A stretch of DNA of 64,000 nt. Source: Parahaliea aestuarii (lineage in GTDB: Bacteria > Pseudomonadota > Gammaproteobacteria > Pseudomonadales > Halieaceae). The position numbers were made by a program, and so were the translations under genes. Below the pieces are notes generated by a model. The model ran no database searches. It saw only the letters and a list, made by a program, of their open reading frames with translations, and was not told where the DNA came from. Below are positions 8,761 to 16,676 of the stretch, one piece after another (the stretch's first letter is position 1; each line of letters starts with the position of its first letter). The stretch is from contig NZ_VRYZ01000003.1 of the NCBI RefSeq assembly GCF_008064635.1, positions 62,001-126,000 on the forward strand, written 5' to 3'.

Positions 8761-9362
8761 CCGAACAGCTCGATGTCGGCGGCGAACGCCTCGGCGACAA
8801 TGGCCTGGCTCTCGGCGCTGTAGTATTCCCGGTAACCGCCGCGCTCCGAGGGTTTGGCGTGACCCAGGCTGGCCTGCGTGCCGATGCGCTGGCAGATACT
8901 GTCGAAGTCCTGCTGCAGGTTTTCAAAACGCCCGACAAAGGTCACCAGCATCTCGCCGTTTTCGTCCACCAGCCAGTCGCGCTGGGCCATAAACATGCGC
9001 GGCTGGTCGTAGTAGCGCGGGTCGCGCTCCAGGTAACAGCGCTGCAGCCATTCGGCAAAGGGGATGGTGTGCTCGCCGAGGCCGGTCTGGTTGGTTTTCA
9101 CCCGGTAGTGGTAGTGGCTGACCACCTTGTCCCAGGGGTTGCGCACTACGCTAAAGACAAACTTCTTCGCCCAGGCTTCGGCGCCCAGCTGGCGGTACTT
9201 TTCCAGCGCCGTGCTGTGGTCGAGGCCGGCGCCCAGTGCTTTTTCGATGCTACTGCCGCCGGTCTTGTTGATATGGATGAACACCCATGGCCGCAGGTGG
9301 CGTTCCCTCAGGGTGCGGTGCCAGTACCTGAATCGCGCCGCGCTGTCGCTGGCAATGCCCAT
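8748..9362 (-). CDS. Sulfotransferase family 2 protein
   Basis: Probable PAPS-dependent carbohydrate sulfotransferase of the Sulfotransfer_2 type (204 aa, soluble). The 5'-phosphosulfate-binding loop is FIHINKTGGSSIE near residues 28-40, and the 3'-phosphate-binding motif is VVRNPWDKVVSHY near 72-84. The ATG at 9362 is supported by GGAG about 5 bases upstream; the frame is open further upstream but without similarity. The acceptor is unknown. Its location between a membrane glycosyltransferase and LPS kinases suggests sulfation of a surface glycan (inference). It is divergent from the next kinase gene. Confidence 0.8.
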   Translation of the reverse strand: MGIASDSAARFRYWHRTLRERHLRPWVFIHINKTGGSSIEKALGAGLDHSTALEKYRQLGAEAWAKKFVFSVVRNPWDKVVSHYHYRVKTNQTGLGEHTIPFAEWLQRCYLERDPRYYDQPRMFMAQRDWLVDENGEMLVTFVGRFENLQQDFDSICQRIGTQASLGHAKPSERGGYREYYSAESQAIVAEAFAADIELFGYGF

Positions 9363-9515
9363 GTGGTCTCCGGGAGAGGTGGTGTGCACTAAAGACGGGA
9401 CGCATCCCGGCGCGTAGAATAACACGCCAATTGCAGCGGGAGCGCCGTCATTACCGATACCGGAAACCAGACCCCCGACTACCACGCTACCGCGCTGCGG
9501 CTGGCGGGTGACGAG

Positions 9516-10202
9516 GTGCCCGAGGGCTGGCAGGTGGTGGCCAGTTCCCCCTTCGCGCGGGTGGCGAGGGAGGCTAGCCTCGGTGTGTTCTACAAGGAAT
9601 TTCTGCCGCGCAGCCCGCTGGAGCGCATCAAGGGCCTGTTGCGCGGCAGTCGCGCCACCCGCGCCCGCCGGCAGTCGGACAGCCTCAATCACGCCGGCTT
9701 TACCGCCCCGGAAAACCTGGCCTGGGGGCAGCTGCCCGGCGGTCGCGAATACCTGTTCACTCGCGCCGTGCCGGGCGAAGGCATCACCCACTGGCTGCGC
9801 CACGGCCTCACCGGCCGCGACCCAGCCTCGCTGCTTCTGCGGCGCAACCTGCTGCGGGAACTGGGCACTTATATCGGCCGCCTTCACGCCACCGGTTTCA
9901 TTCACGGTGACCTGCGCCCGAGCAACGTACTGGCCAATTACAAGGGCGGCCAGTTTCGCTTTGCCCTGATCGACAACGAGCGCAACCTGCGTCGCCAGCC
10001 CGCCCCCGGCAAGCTGGTGCTGAAAAACCTGATGCAACTGAACATGCTGCTGCCGGACGACCTGACCCGCACTGATCGCTGGCGCTTCTTCCAGGCCTGG
10101 CGCCGTCAGCACCCGGAACTGGGTCATCTCGAGGCGCGCATTCTGGCGCTGGAGTCCTACCAGTGGGCCATGCGGCGGCTGCGCGCCAAAGGCAAGGTAT
10201 GA
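9516..10202 (+). CDS. LPS core kinase-like protein (WaaP/InaA fold)
   Basis: Protein-kinase-fold enzyme of the Kdo/WaaP/InaA group, which phosphorylates LPS core sugars from ATP. Seen from GTG 9516: a candidate ATP-binding lysine in VFYKEFL (K27), the catalytic loop HGDLRPSN at 130-137 and the metal-binding IDNE at 152-155. The frame stays open upstream to 9423 without any ATG, GTG or TTG. An ATT at 9450 with GGGAG 7 bases upstream would add 22 residues, so the true start is uncertain. The 3' end overlaps the following sulfotransferase by ATGA. Related kinases sit beside waaP in Pseudomonas, but the sugar acceptor here is unknown. Confidence 0.8.
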   Translation: MPEGWQVVASSPFARVAREASLGVFYKEFLPRSPLERIKGLLRGSRATRARRQSDSLNHAGFTAPENLAWGQLPGGREYLFTRAVPGEGITHWLRHGLTGRDPASLLLRRNLLRELGTYIGRLHATGFIHGDLRPSNVLANYKGGQFRFALIDNERNLRRQPAPGKLVLKNLMQLNMLLPDDLTRTDRWRFFQAWRRQHPELGHLEARILALESYQWAMRRLRAKGKV

Positions 10203-10975
10203 AGCGCCTGCACATTGTCGGTTGCCCGCGCAGTGGCACCACCCTGCTGATGGAACTGCTCTGCAACTGCTTCGCCAGCGACGGTTTCTGCGCTCACGAA
10301 AGCAGTATCTTCGCAGCGCCCACGGTACCCGATGCCGGGCTGTACTTCAGCAAGCAGCCCAACGATATCAAGCAGCTGCGCCACATTTTTTTCCGCGACG
10401 AAAACCTTTACATCATCTACCTGGGGCGCGACCCGCGGGCGGTGATCAGCAGCAAACACCGGGAGAATCCCGGGCAGTACTTCTGCAACTACCGCGTATG
10501 GGCCGAGTGCGACAGCGCCGCCCGGCGCTACGAGGGTCACCCGCGCTTCCTGCGCCTGCGCTACGAAGATCTGGTCGCTGACCCCGACCGGGTGCAGGCA
10601 GAGATCGCCGGCCACTTTCCCTTTCTCGAACAGCGCCACCCCTTCAGCGAATACCATCTGCACGCCGCGCCCTCGGCCGACGCCAGGCGCGCCATGAACG
10701 GCCTGCGCGCCGTCAATCCCGACAGCCTGCAGAAGTGGCGGCAACACCTGCCGCGGATCAAGGAGCAGTACCAGCGCCACCCCGAGTTGGCTGATGACCT
10801 GCAACGCCTGGGCTACGAAACGAATCGGCAGTGGCTACAGGCACTGGAATCAGTAGAAGCCCAGACTTACCCCTGTCGCTACCCGGAACGGCGGGAGCTG
10901 CTGAAAGACTGGGAGCGCAATCTGCGGGTGTGGTGGAAGTCGCACCGCTACCTGGCAGGGCGAACGGGCAGCTGA
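10199..10975 (+). CDS. Sulfotransferase family protein
   Basis: Second probable PAPS-dependent sulfotransferase of the region (258 aa), distinct from the one at 8748-9362. The 5'-phosphosulfate loop is VGCPRSGTTLLMEL at residues 7-20, and the 3'-phosphate-binding motif is YLGRDPRAVISSKH near 74-87. A C-terminal LRYEDLVADP segment, common in this superfamily, follows. The ATG overlaps the stop of the upstream kinase (ATGA), which implies coupled translation of a kinase and a sulfotransferase. No signal peptide is present, so it should act in the cytoplasm on a nucleotide- or lipid-linked precursor. The acceptor cannot be named. Confidence 0.8.
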   Translation: MKRLHIVGCPRSGTTLLMELLCNCFASDGFCAHESSIFAAPTVPDAGLYFSKQPNDIKQLRHIFFRDENLYIIYLGRDPRAVISSKHRENPGQYFCNYRVWAECDSAARRYEGHPRFLRLRYEDLVADPDRVQAEIAGHFPFLEQRHPFSEYHLHAAPSADARRAMNGLRAVNPDSLQKWRQHLPRIKEQYQRHPELADDLQRLGYETNRQWLQALESVEAQTYPCRYPERRELLKDWERNLRVWWKSHRYLAGRTGS

Positions 10976-11018
10976 CACACGGCTAAGCGCGATTACTGTG
11001 ACTTGCGGGGCCAGTGAT

Positions 11019-11870
11019 CTACAGCCGCTCTCGAAGCCAGGTCTCCAGTTCTCCCAGCACCTGCAGGCGCTCCGGTTCATTAAAAATTTCGTGGTAGAGC
11101 TGTGGATAGAGGCGCAGGGTCTTGTCGCTGGAGCCGGCACCCTCATGGAAGGCTACCGATCCGCTCGGCGCGGTCATCACGTCGCCCTCGCCGTGCATGA
11201 CCAGCAGCGGCAGGTTGATCTCGCCGCGCCGCGCCTCCACTTCGCCCATAGCGCGGAACAGTTCGCTGACCAGGCGGGCACTGGCCTTGCCGCTGTGCAC
11301 CAGGGGGTCGGCGATATAGCGTTGCACAACCTCCGGATCACGGGACACCTGGGTCGCGTCGAGCTGCAGCAGGCCCAGCCTGGGGAACAACTTCGACAGC
11401 AGGGCGTTGATCCACAACAGCGGCGCCGCGGGCTGCGGATCCACCGCAAGCGCGGCCCCAGACAGTGCCGCGGCATAAAAATCCCGCTGGTGGTCGAGCA
11501 GGTAGCGGGCGCCGATCAGTCCGCCCATGCTGTGACCCACCAGCGCACAGGGCAGGTCGGGATACCAGCGGCGAAGGAGATTGCGCAGTTCTTCCAGGGG
11601 CGGGAAAAAGTCCTCGAAGCGATCGATGTAGGCCCGGTGTCCCGGCGACTGGCCGTGCCCCGGGTGGTCCGGGGCGACAACAGCGTAACCGCGCGTACAG
11701 AAATAGTCGGCAAAGCCCTGGTAGCGACCGCTGTGTTCGCCCAGCCCGTGCACCAGCAGAATAACCGCGCAAGGATCGCCGACAGCGCGCCAGTGGCGGT
11801 AGAACACCTCGCCCGCCAGCCGGCCTTCTTCGGCGTTAACCTGTGCTTCAGATTCGCTATCGGCATCCAT
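11019..11870 (-). CDS. Alpha/beta hydrolase, lysophospholipase / monoacylglycerol lipase-like
   Basis: Serine hydrolase of the Hydrolase_4 group (283 aa, no signal peptide). The triad is visible: S114 in GHSMGG, D230 in HGEGD and H260 in LYHEIFNE. The oxyanion region LVHGLGEHSGRY and the DHPGHGQSPG loop are typical of monoacylglycerol lipases and lysophospholipase L2. The gene lies 5 bases after the kinase gene, at the end of the minus-strand glnE-waa run, so it is probably cotranscribed with LPS core genes. Family members act on monoacyl lipids; a role in lipid A or phospholipid turnover is only a guess from context. Confidence 0.8.
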   Translation of the reverse strand: MDADSESEAQVNAEEGRLAGEVFYRHWRAVGDPCAVILLVHGLGEHSGRYQGFADYFCTRGYAVVAPDHPGHGQSPGHRAYIDRFEDFFPPLEELRNLLRRWYPDLPCALVGHSMGGLIGARYLLDHQRDFYAAALSGAALAVDPQPAAPLLWINALLSKLFPRLGLLQLDATQVSRDPEVVQRYIADPLVHSGKASARLVSELFRAMGEVEARRGEINLPLLVMHGEGDVMTAPSGSVAFHEGAGSSDKTLRLYPQLYHEIFNEPERLQVLGELETWLRERL

Positions 11871-11875
11871 CGGGC

Positions 11876-12643
11876 TTATCTCCCCAGTAACTCGTGGCCG
11901 CGGCGGCCGTATTTGTGGGCGTGGCGCTTGCGCAGGGTTACCAGCGGCGCAATAACAGCGCGGGTGACATCGGCCCAGTTGCGGCCGGTTTCCTGGCAGT
12001 AGGTTTCGAGAAAGACATCGTAGTACTCCACCGGCAGGGAGAGTTCCTCGGCGTTGAGGGTAAAGCGGGCGAGATCCACCGCCAGGTGTTTACTGGCCTG
12101 GCTGGCCCGGCTCACACCGTCCAGATCCACCAGTACACAGTGATCACCTTCCAGCACCAGGTTGGCCCACTTGCAGTCGCCGTGGGCGTAGCCCGCCCGG
12201 TGCAGCGCGGCGACACTCTGGGCGCAGCGCTGCATGATGGAGAACCAGTCCAGGGCGTGCCCCGGGTCCCCGGTCCACAGGGTCTTGAGATCGGCGCCAT
12301 CCAGCGCTGCCGTCGCCAGCAGAGCGCCCTCTTCAAGCCACAGGCAGCACAGGGGCTCCGGCACCCGCACCCCGGCCTCGCGCAGACGCCGCGCGGCATC
12401 GAAACCGCGCACTGCGCGACTGATACTGAAACGAAACAGCAGACCCTGCCAGCGGGACTTGCTGGCGAATAATTTCAGGTAGCACTCGCGCCCGTCGATA
12501 CCCGCCAGCACCACCATGCTGCGGTTCTCCTGCTTCAGCAGACGTCCGCGATCACCCAGCCAGCGACGCAGATTGTCGGTACTCGCGAGTTCACTGCACA
12601 GGGCCTCGTGCAGCGGCCCTTCGCGCAGGACCTGCACGTTCAC
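11876..12643 (-). CDS. LPS core kinase-like protein (WapP-like position)
   Basis: Kinase-fold protein of 255 aa in the lipopolysaccharide kinase group. The ATP lysine is K57 (ECYLKLFASK), the catalytic loop is HGDCKWAN at 154-161 and the metal-binding motif is DLDG at 173-176. It begins with GTG at 12643, overlapping the rfaP stop by four bases (GTGA), so the two kinases are translationally coupled. In Pseudomonas a kinase of this sort (wapP) follows waaP and is thought to phosphorylate a core heptose. That assignment here rests on position and motifs only. Confidence 0.82.
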   Translation of the reverse strand: MNVQVLREGPLHEALCSELASTDNLRRWLGDRGRLLKQENRSMVVLAGIDGRECYLKLFASKSRWQGLLFRFSISRAVRGFDAARRLREAGVRVPEPLCCLWLEEGALLATAALDGADLKTLWTGDPGHALDWFSIMQRCAQSVAALHRAGYAHGDCKWANLVLEGDHCVLVDLDGVSRASQASKHLAVDLARFTLNAEELSLPVEYYDVFLETYCQETGRNWADVTRAVIAPLVTLRKRHAHKYGRRGHELLGR

Positions 12644-13482
12644 TGCCGCTGCTCCCAGGGTCCGCCCGGCGGCGCCACGCCGTGATCCTTGCGGTACAGC
12701 GCGAGGGCGCCTTTTTCCACGCTGCGCCAGAAGAAACGCCGGGGCGCAACCGCCTGCCGCAAACCACCCGGCTGGTAATGGCGCAGGAAGCGCAGCAGGT
12801 CGCGCTGTGTCAGGCCGGTATCCATAGCTGAAAAATACAAGCCGGCGAGGTCTTTGACCAGCCAGCGCTGCGGCACTTTGTCGCGCAACTGGGCCCGGTG
12901 CAGATCAATCAGGTAACAGCGCGGGCTGCTCCGATGCAGGGTGGCGGGATCGAGATGGAAATGACAGAGGTAGAAATCGCGGTGATTGACGCCCGCTTCA
13001 TGCATGCGCCGGGCGCTGTCGGCCACCTTGCGAATCAGCTTCTGGCGCAGGGCGAAGGGCGGCGGCGATGCGCGCCAGTCGCGGCAGTAATCTTCCAGGC
13101 TGACAGTGCCGGTCAACTCATCGGTGACGATCAGCGAACGCTGCCGGGCCGGGTTCAGACCGGCGCGGGCATAGGCTGCCACCGTCATGGTATCCACCCC
13201 CAGCGCACGCAGCAGATTGACCGCGCGGTATTCGTTGCCGGCGCCCAGGATCGGCAGGCGCAACTGGCTCAGGTTCTTGAAAATTTCCCCCCAGCCGATG
13301 CCGCCGTGGTACTTGAGAAAGTAGGCGCGCCCGTTGCGCAGCAGGCGCACTGTGCGGCGCCCTTCACGGGCGCGATAGACATCCTCCGCGGGAACTTCAG
13401 CAGCCACCCGCCGGCCCCAGTCCAGCAGATCCTCTTCGCCGATCTCACGCGCGAGATCGTCCCGCAGCCACTGCTCAGCCAC
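12640..13482 (-). CDS. rfaP: Lipopolysaccharide core heptose(I) kinase
   Basis: Phosphorylates heptose I of the LPS inner core with ATP (280 aa from the chosen start). It resembles E. coli RfaP along its length: YFLKYH with ATP lysine K57, KNLSQLRLPILGA, the ITDEL-type hinge (here VTDELTGTVSLEDYC), NHRDFYLCHF with catalytic D169, and LIDLHRAQLR with D193. The start is GTG 13482, with GGGAG 7 bases upstream, overlapping the waaG end by 8 bases; an earlier ATG at 13518 lies deeper in waaG and adds a cysteine-rich stretch without family similarity. In Pseudomonas this kinase is essential for outer-membrane integrity. Confidence 0.93.
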   Translation of the reverse strand: MAEQWLRDDLAREIGEEDLLDWGRRVAAEVPAEDVYRAREGRRTVRLLRNGRAYFLKYHGGIGWGEIFKNLSQLRLPILGAGNEYRAVNLLRALGVDTMTVAAYARAGLNPARQRSLIVTDELTGTVSLEDYCRDWRASPPPFALRQKLIRKVADSARRMHEAGVNHRDFYLCHFHLDPATLHRSSPRCYLIDLHRAQLRDKVPQRWLVKDLAGLYFSAMDTGLTQRDLLRFLRHYQPGGLRQAVAPRRFFWRSVEKGALALYRKDHGVAPPGGPWEQRQ

Positions 13483-14614
13483 CGCTGTCTCCCGTCTTTG
13501 CCGGCAGCAGTTGTTCAATCAGTTCGGCGCCCGTGCGATGCATGGAGTAAAGGTCTTCCCGCCCTGCGTAGTCCAGTGCCGCAGCCCGGCAGCGCTGGTT
13601 TTCTTCCGCGGCCAGCACCTCCTCGAGGGCCCGCTCCAGCGCGCCCTGCACAAAGGGTGACGGCAACACCCGGCCCGCGTTCGCCGCGGCAATATGATGA
13701 GCGTAGCCGCAGACATCGGTAACCACCACTGGCAGCCCCGCCACCAGCGCTTCCAGCAGCACGATGCCGGCCGCCTCATCCAGCGCCGGGTGCACCAGGG
13801 CATCGGCCGCCAGCAGCAGGTCCGGCACATCGTCGCGACCGCCGAGGAAGTGCACCTGACCGCCCACACCGAGCTTCGCCACCTGGCGCCGAAAGCCGGC
13901 CTCCTTGTCCTGGCCGACGATGTAAAGCTGCGCCGGCAGGCCCCGCCGGCGCAGGGCGTCCAGGGCGCGAATGGCGCGCCCCAGGCCCTTCTTGATAAAA
14001 CCGGAACCGACAAAGAGCAGCATCTGTTCGCCCTCGGCGAGACCCAGCTCAGCCCTTTTGGCCCTGCGCCGCTGCGCCGCGTCCGGCCCGGCCCGCCGGT
14101 CCGCCGAAATGCCCGGCGGCAACATGTGCAGGCGCGCTTCCGGGGTGTGGTAGTGGCGCAGGAACTTGGCTTTTTCGGTGTCCGAGATGAGCAGGATCTC
14201 GGTGGCCGCATCGGCCGCAAACACGGCGCGCTCGTAAGCGGCAAAATGGCGGAAGCGTGGCGTCAGCCGATACAGCCAGCCGCGCTCGTTCAGGGCTTTG
14301 TCGAGGTAGCAGGAATCGGCGGCATAGTAGACATCCAGCCCCGGCATCTTGTTGAAGCCGACCACGCCGTCCACGGGATCCCGGGCGAGATCCGCCTGCA
14401 CCCAGTGGAGATAGCGCTCATTGCGGTGGTAGTTGGACAATCCCTTTGCCGGCACCTGGCGTGCATCCACCCCCGACAGCGGCTCACCCTGCCAGCGGAT
14501 AAAGTACACGCGGATGGTGTGACCCCGCTGCTGGCATTCCTCGACAAAGCGGCGGAAGTCGCGCTGCATGCCACCGTAGGGAAAATACTTGTAGAGCAGG
14601 AAGGCGAGGCGCAT
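13475..14614 (-). CDS. waaG: LPS core glycosyltransferase WaaG (GT4)
   Basis: GT-B fold glycosyltransferase, family GT4, that adds the first hexose of the outer core onto heptose II from a UDP-sugar (379 aa; E. coli WaaG is 374). It starts with MRLAFLLYKYFPYGGMQRDF, matching WaaG, and the N-terminal half includes GFNKMPGLDVYYAAD. The C-terminal donor domain has LFVGSGFIKKGL, the VGQDKE segment and the nucleotide-binding EAAGIVLLEAL with the E-x7-E spacing. The start lies 1 base after the waaC stop, and the 3' end overlaps rfaP. The sugar donor may be glucose or another hexose. Confidence 0.93.
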   Translation of the reverse strand: MRLAFLLYKYFPYGGMQRDFRRFVEECQQRGHTIRVYFIRWQGEPLSGVDARQVPAKGLSNYHRNERYLHWVQADLARDPVDGVVGFNKMPGLDVYYAADSCYLDKALNERGWLYRLTPRFRHFAAYERAVFAADAATEILLISDTEKAKFLRHYHTPEARLHMLPPGISADRRAGPDAAQRRRAKRAELGLAEGEQMLLFVGSGFIKKGLGRAIRALDALRRRGLPAQLYIVGQDKEAGFRRQVAKLGVGGQVHFLGGRDDVPDLLLAADALVHPALDEAAGIVLLEALVAGLPVVVTDVCGYAHHIAAANAGRVLPSPFVQGALERALEEVLAAEENQRCRAAALDYAGREDLYSMHRTGAELIEQLLPAKTGDSGG

Positions 14615-14615
14615 T

Positions 14616-15608
14616 TCAGCCCTCCGGCAATAAAGGCAACAGGGATTGCCACACCATCGCCGGTGTAATCGAGGCCATCATCGCCACCGGGTCGGCACTC
14701 TGTCCGGGGCCGACCGGCGACTGGATGTGTACCTGATTGTGGCCGTAGGCGCCGATCAGGCTGGTGCGGGTGGGTCCGTAGAGGGAGACTGAGGGCACGT
14801 CGAGAGCGGCACTGAGATGGCCGAGGCCGGTATCCACCGCCACCGCGCCGTCCACCTCCAGCAGCATACCCGCCAGCCCCAGCAGATCCAGCCGCGGCAG
14901 CAGGCGGGCGTTGGGGGACTGTTCGGCAATGCGCTGGGCCCGGGATTTTTCCTTTTCACTGCCCCAGGGCAGATTGACCTGGTAGTCCGCATTCGCCGCC
15001 AGTGCGGCGAGTTCAATCCAGTGCGCCTCGGGCCAGAGTTTTTCATCCCGCGCGGTGCCGTGGAAAAAGAGCAGGCTGCGCTGCGACCGGTGGGCGCCGG
15101 CCACCAGGTGCTGGCGCACCCCGTAGTCGCCCTTCGTCTCCGGCAACGCATAGTTGAGGGCGGCGGCGAACAGGCGCCGGGTGCGCTCCACCGCGTGCAA
15201 CTCCCGCGGCACCGGGATACGGTGGTGATAGACCTTCGCCGCCAGGCGCTCGCGGGCGCTGTCGCGGTCATAGCCAAAGCGCGGCGCCTTCACCAGGCGG
15301 GTAATAAAGGCGCTCTTCATCAGGCCCTGGGCGTCGATCACTGCGGCGTAATGATGGCGCGCCAGTTCGCTGCGGAAACGCCGCCACTCAGCGCCGCCGA
15401 AGGATTGCAGCGGCGTCTTGCGCCAGCGGCGCAGGGCCACTGGAATCACCCGGTCCACCGCCGGGTGCCAGGCGGGAATCTCGGCAAAGCCCTCCTCCAC
15501 CACCCAGTCGAACTGAATGCCGGGAATGGCACGAGCGGCGTCGGTGAGCGCCGGCAGCGTGTGGATCACGTCTCCCAGGGAGGACATCTTGACGATCAGG
15601 ACGCGCAA
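14616..15608 (-). CDS. waaC: LPS heptosyltransferase I
   Basis: Transfers the first L-glycero-D-manno-heptose from ADP-heptose to Kdo in the LPS inner core (330 aa, GT9 family, cytoplasmic side of the inner membrane). N-terminal MRVLIVKMSSLGDVIHTLPAL and the following FDWVVEEGFAEIPAWHPAV are the typical WaaC opening. The C-terminal half has LLFFHGTARDEKLWPE and the donor-binding DTGLGHLSAALDVPSVSLYGPT. It overlaps waaF by 13 bases at the 5' end and is followed at once by waaG, as in other gammaproteobacterial core operons. Confidence 0.95.
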   Translation of the reverse strand: MRVLIVKMSSLGDVIHTLPALTDAARAIPGIQFDWVVEEGFAEIPAWHPAVDRVIPVALRRWRKTPLQSFGGAEWRRFRSELARHHYAAVIDAQGLMKSAFITRLVKAPRFGYDRDSARERLAAKVYHHRIPVPRELHAVERTRRLFAAALNYALPETKGDYGVRQHLVAGAHRSQRSLLFFHGTARDEKLWPEAHWIELAALAANADYQVNLPWGSEKEKSRAQRIAEQSPNARLLPRLDLLGLAGMLLEVDGAVAVDTGLGHLSAALDVPSVSLYGPTRTSLIGAYGHNQVHIQSPVGPGQSADPVAMMASITPAMVWQSLLPLLPEG

Positions 15609-16642
15609 GCGGGGCTCTCCAGCAGGCTATCGAGACGGGCGCCCACGGTATGCGGCAGTTGATCGCGCATGCAGCGATGGTGCCCCAGCGGACACTCGCG
15701 CTGAAAACAGGGCGCACACGCGATATCGCTCACCACCGTGGCCGAGCGCGACGACAGGGGCGGCGTAAAGCCCGGAGAGGTCGCACCGTAGATGGCCAGG
15801 GTGGGCCGGTTCAGGGCCGCGGCGATATGCATCAGGCCGGAGTCGTTGCTGACCACGGCAGTGGACAGGGACAGCAGATCCACCGCTTCGCCGAGACTGG
15901 TCTGCCCGGCCAGGTCGAAGCAGTCGGCGGACGCGCCCGCGGCGCTGCGGATGGCCGCCGTCACCGGCCGGTCATTGCCGGAGCCGTAGAGACAGACCTG
16001 CCAGCCGCGCTCCAGGTAGCGGCGGGCAAGCTCGCCGTAGTGCGCTTCCGGCCAGCGCTTGGCAGAACCGAATTCCGCGCCGGGGCACAGGGCGAGGATG
16101 GGGCGCCCGGTGTCCAGTCCAAAGCGCGCCGCAGCGGCGGCGGCGCCTTCGGCATTGGCCACCAGTGCGGGGGGCGGAATGTCCGCCGGCAGAGCGCTGC
16201 CTTCATCCAGCCCCAGGGCGACAAAGCGCTGCACCATCAGCGGCAGTTCGCGCTCTTTCAGCAGGCGGATGTCGTTGAGCAGGCCAAAGCGCATCTCGCC
16301 GCGCCAGCCGGTGCGCAGGGGAATGCCGGCAAACATCGGCAGCAGCGCCGACTTCAGCGAATTGGGCAACAGAATGGCCTGGTCGTAATGCCGCCCTGCC
16401 AGTTGCCGGCCCAGGTGCCAGCGCTTGCCGAGGCCCAGTTCACCGTGGGCCAGCGGCAGGGTCAGGCTGGCGCGCACCTCGGGCATGCGCGCGAGAATGG
16501 CCTCGCTCCAGGCCGGGGCGAGCACATCGATGGCGCAACCGGGGCGCGTGTCCTGCAACACGCGATAGAGGGACTGGGACATCACCATGTCGCCGACCCA
16601 GGAGGGGCCGACGATGAGAATCTGTTGCGCGGAGGCTGTCAT
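15596..16642 (-). CDS. waaF: LPS heptosyltransferase II
   Basis: Adds the second heptose to heptose I of the LPS inner core from ADP-heptose (348 aa, GT9). It opens with ILIVGPSWVGDMVMSQSLYRVL, a WaaF hallmark, followed by the DVLAPAWSEAILARMPEV segment. The C-terminal donor site includes LCPGAEFGSAKRWPE and SNDSGLMHIAAALNRPTLAIYG, then the cysteine-bearing CAPCFQRECPLGHHRCM loop. The start lies 34 bases after ilvE; the end overlaps waaC by 13 bases. Order ilvE-waaF-waaC-waaG-rfaP matches Pseudomonas. Confidence 0.95.
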   Translation of the reverse strand: MTASAQQILIVGPSWVGDMVMSQSLYRVLQDTRPGCAIDVLAPAWSEAILARMPEVRASLTLPLAHGELGLGKRWHLGRQLAGRHYDQAILLPNSLKSALLPMFAGIPLRTGWRGEMRFGLLNDIRLLKERELPLMVQRFVALGLDEGSALPADIPPPALVANAEGAAAAAARFGLDTGRPILALCPGAEFGSAKRWPEAHYGELARRYLERGWQVCLYGSGNDRPVTAAIRSAAGASADCFDLAGQTSLGEAVDLLSLSTAVVSNDSGLMHIAAALNRPTLAIYGATSPGFTPPLSSRSATVVSDIACAPCFQRECPLGHHRCMRDQLPHTVGARLDSLLESPACAS

Positions 16643-16676
16643 GCCGGGGGCAGACGCTGGAGGGTGGCTGGCGCCC

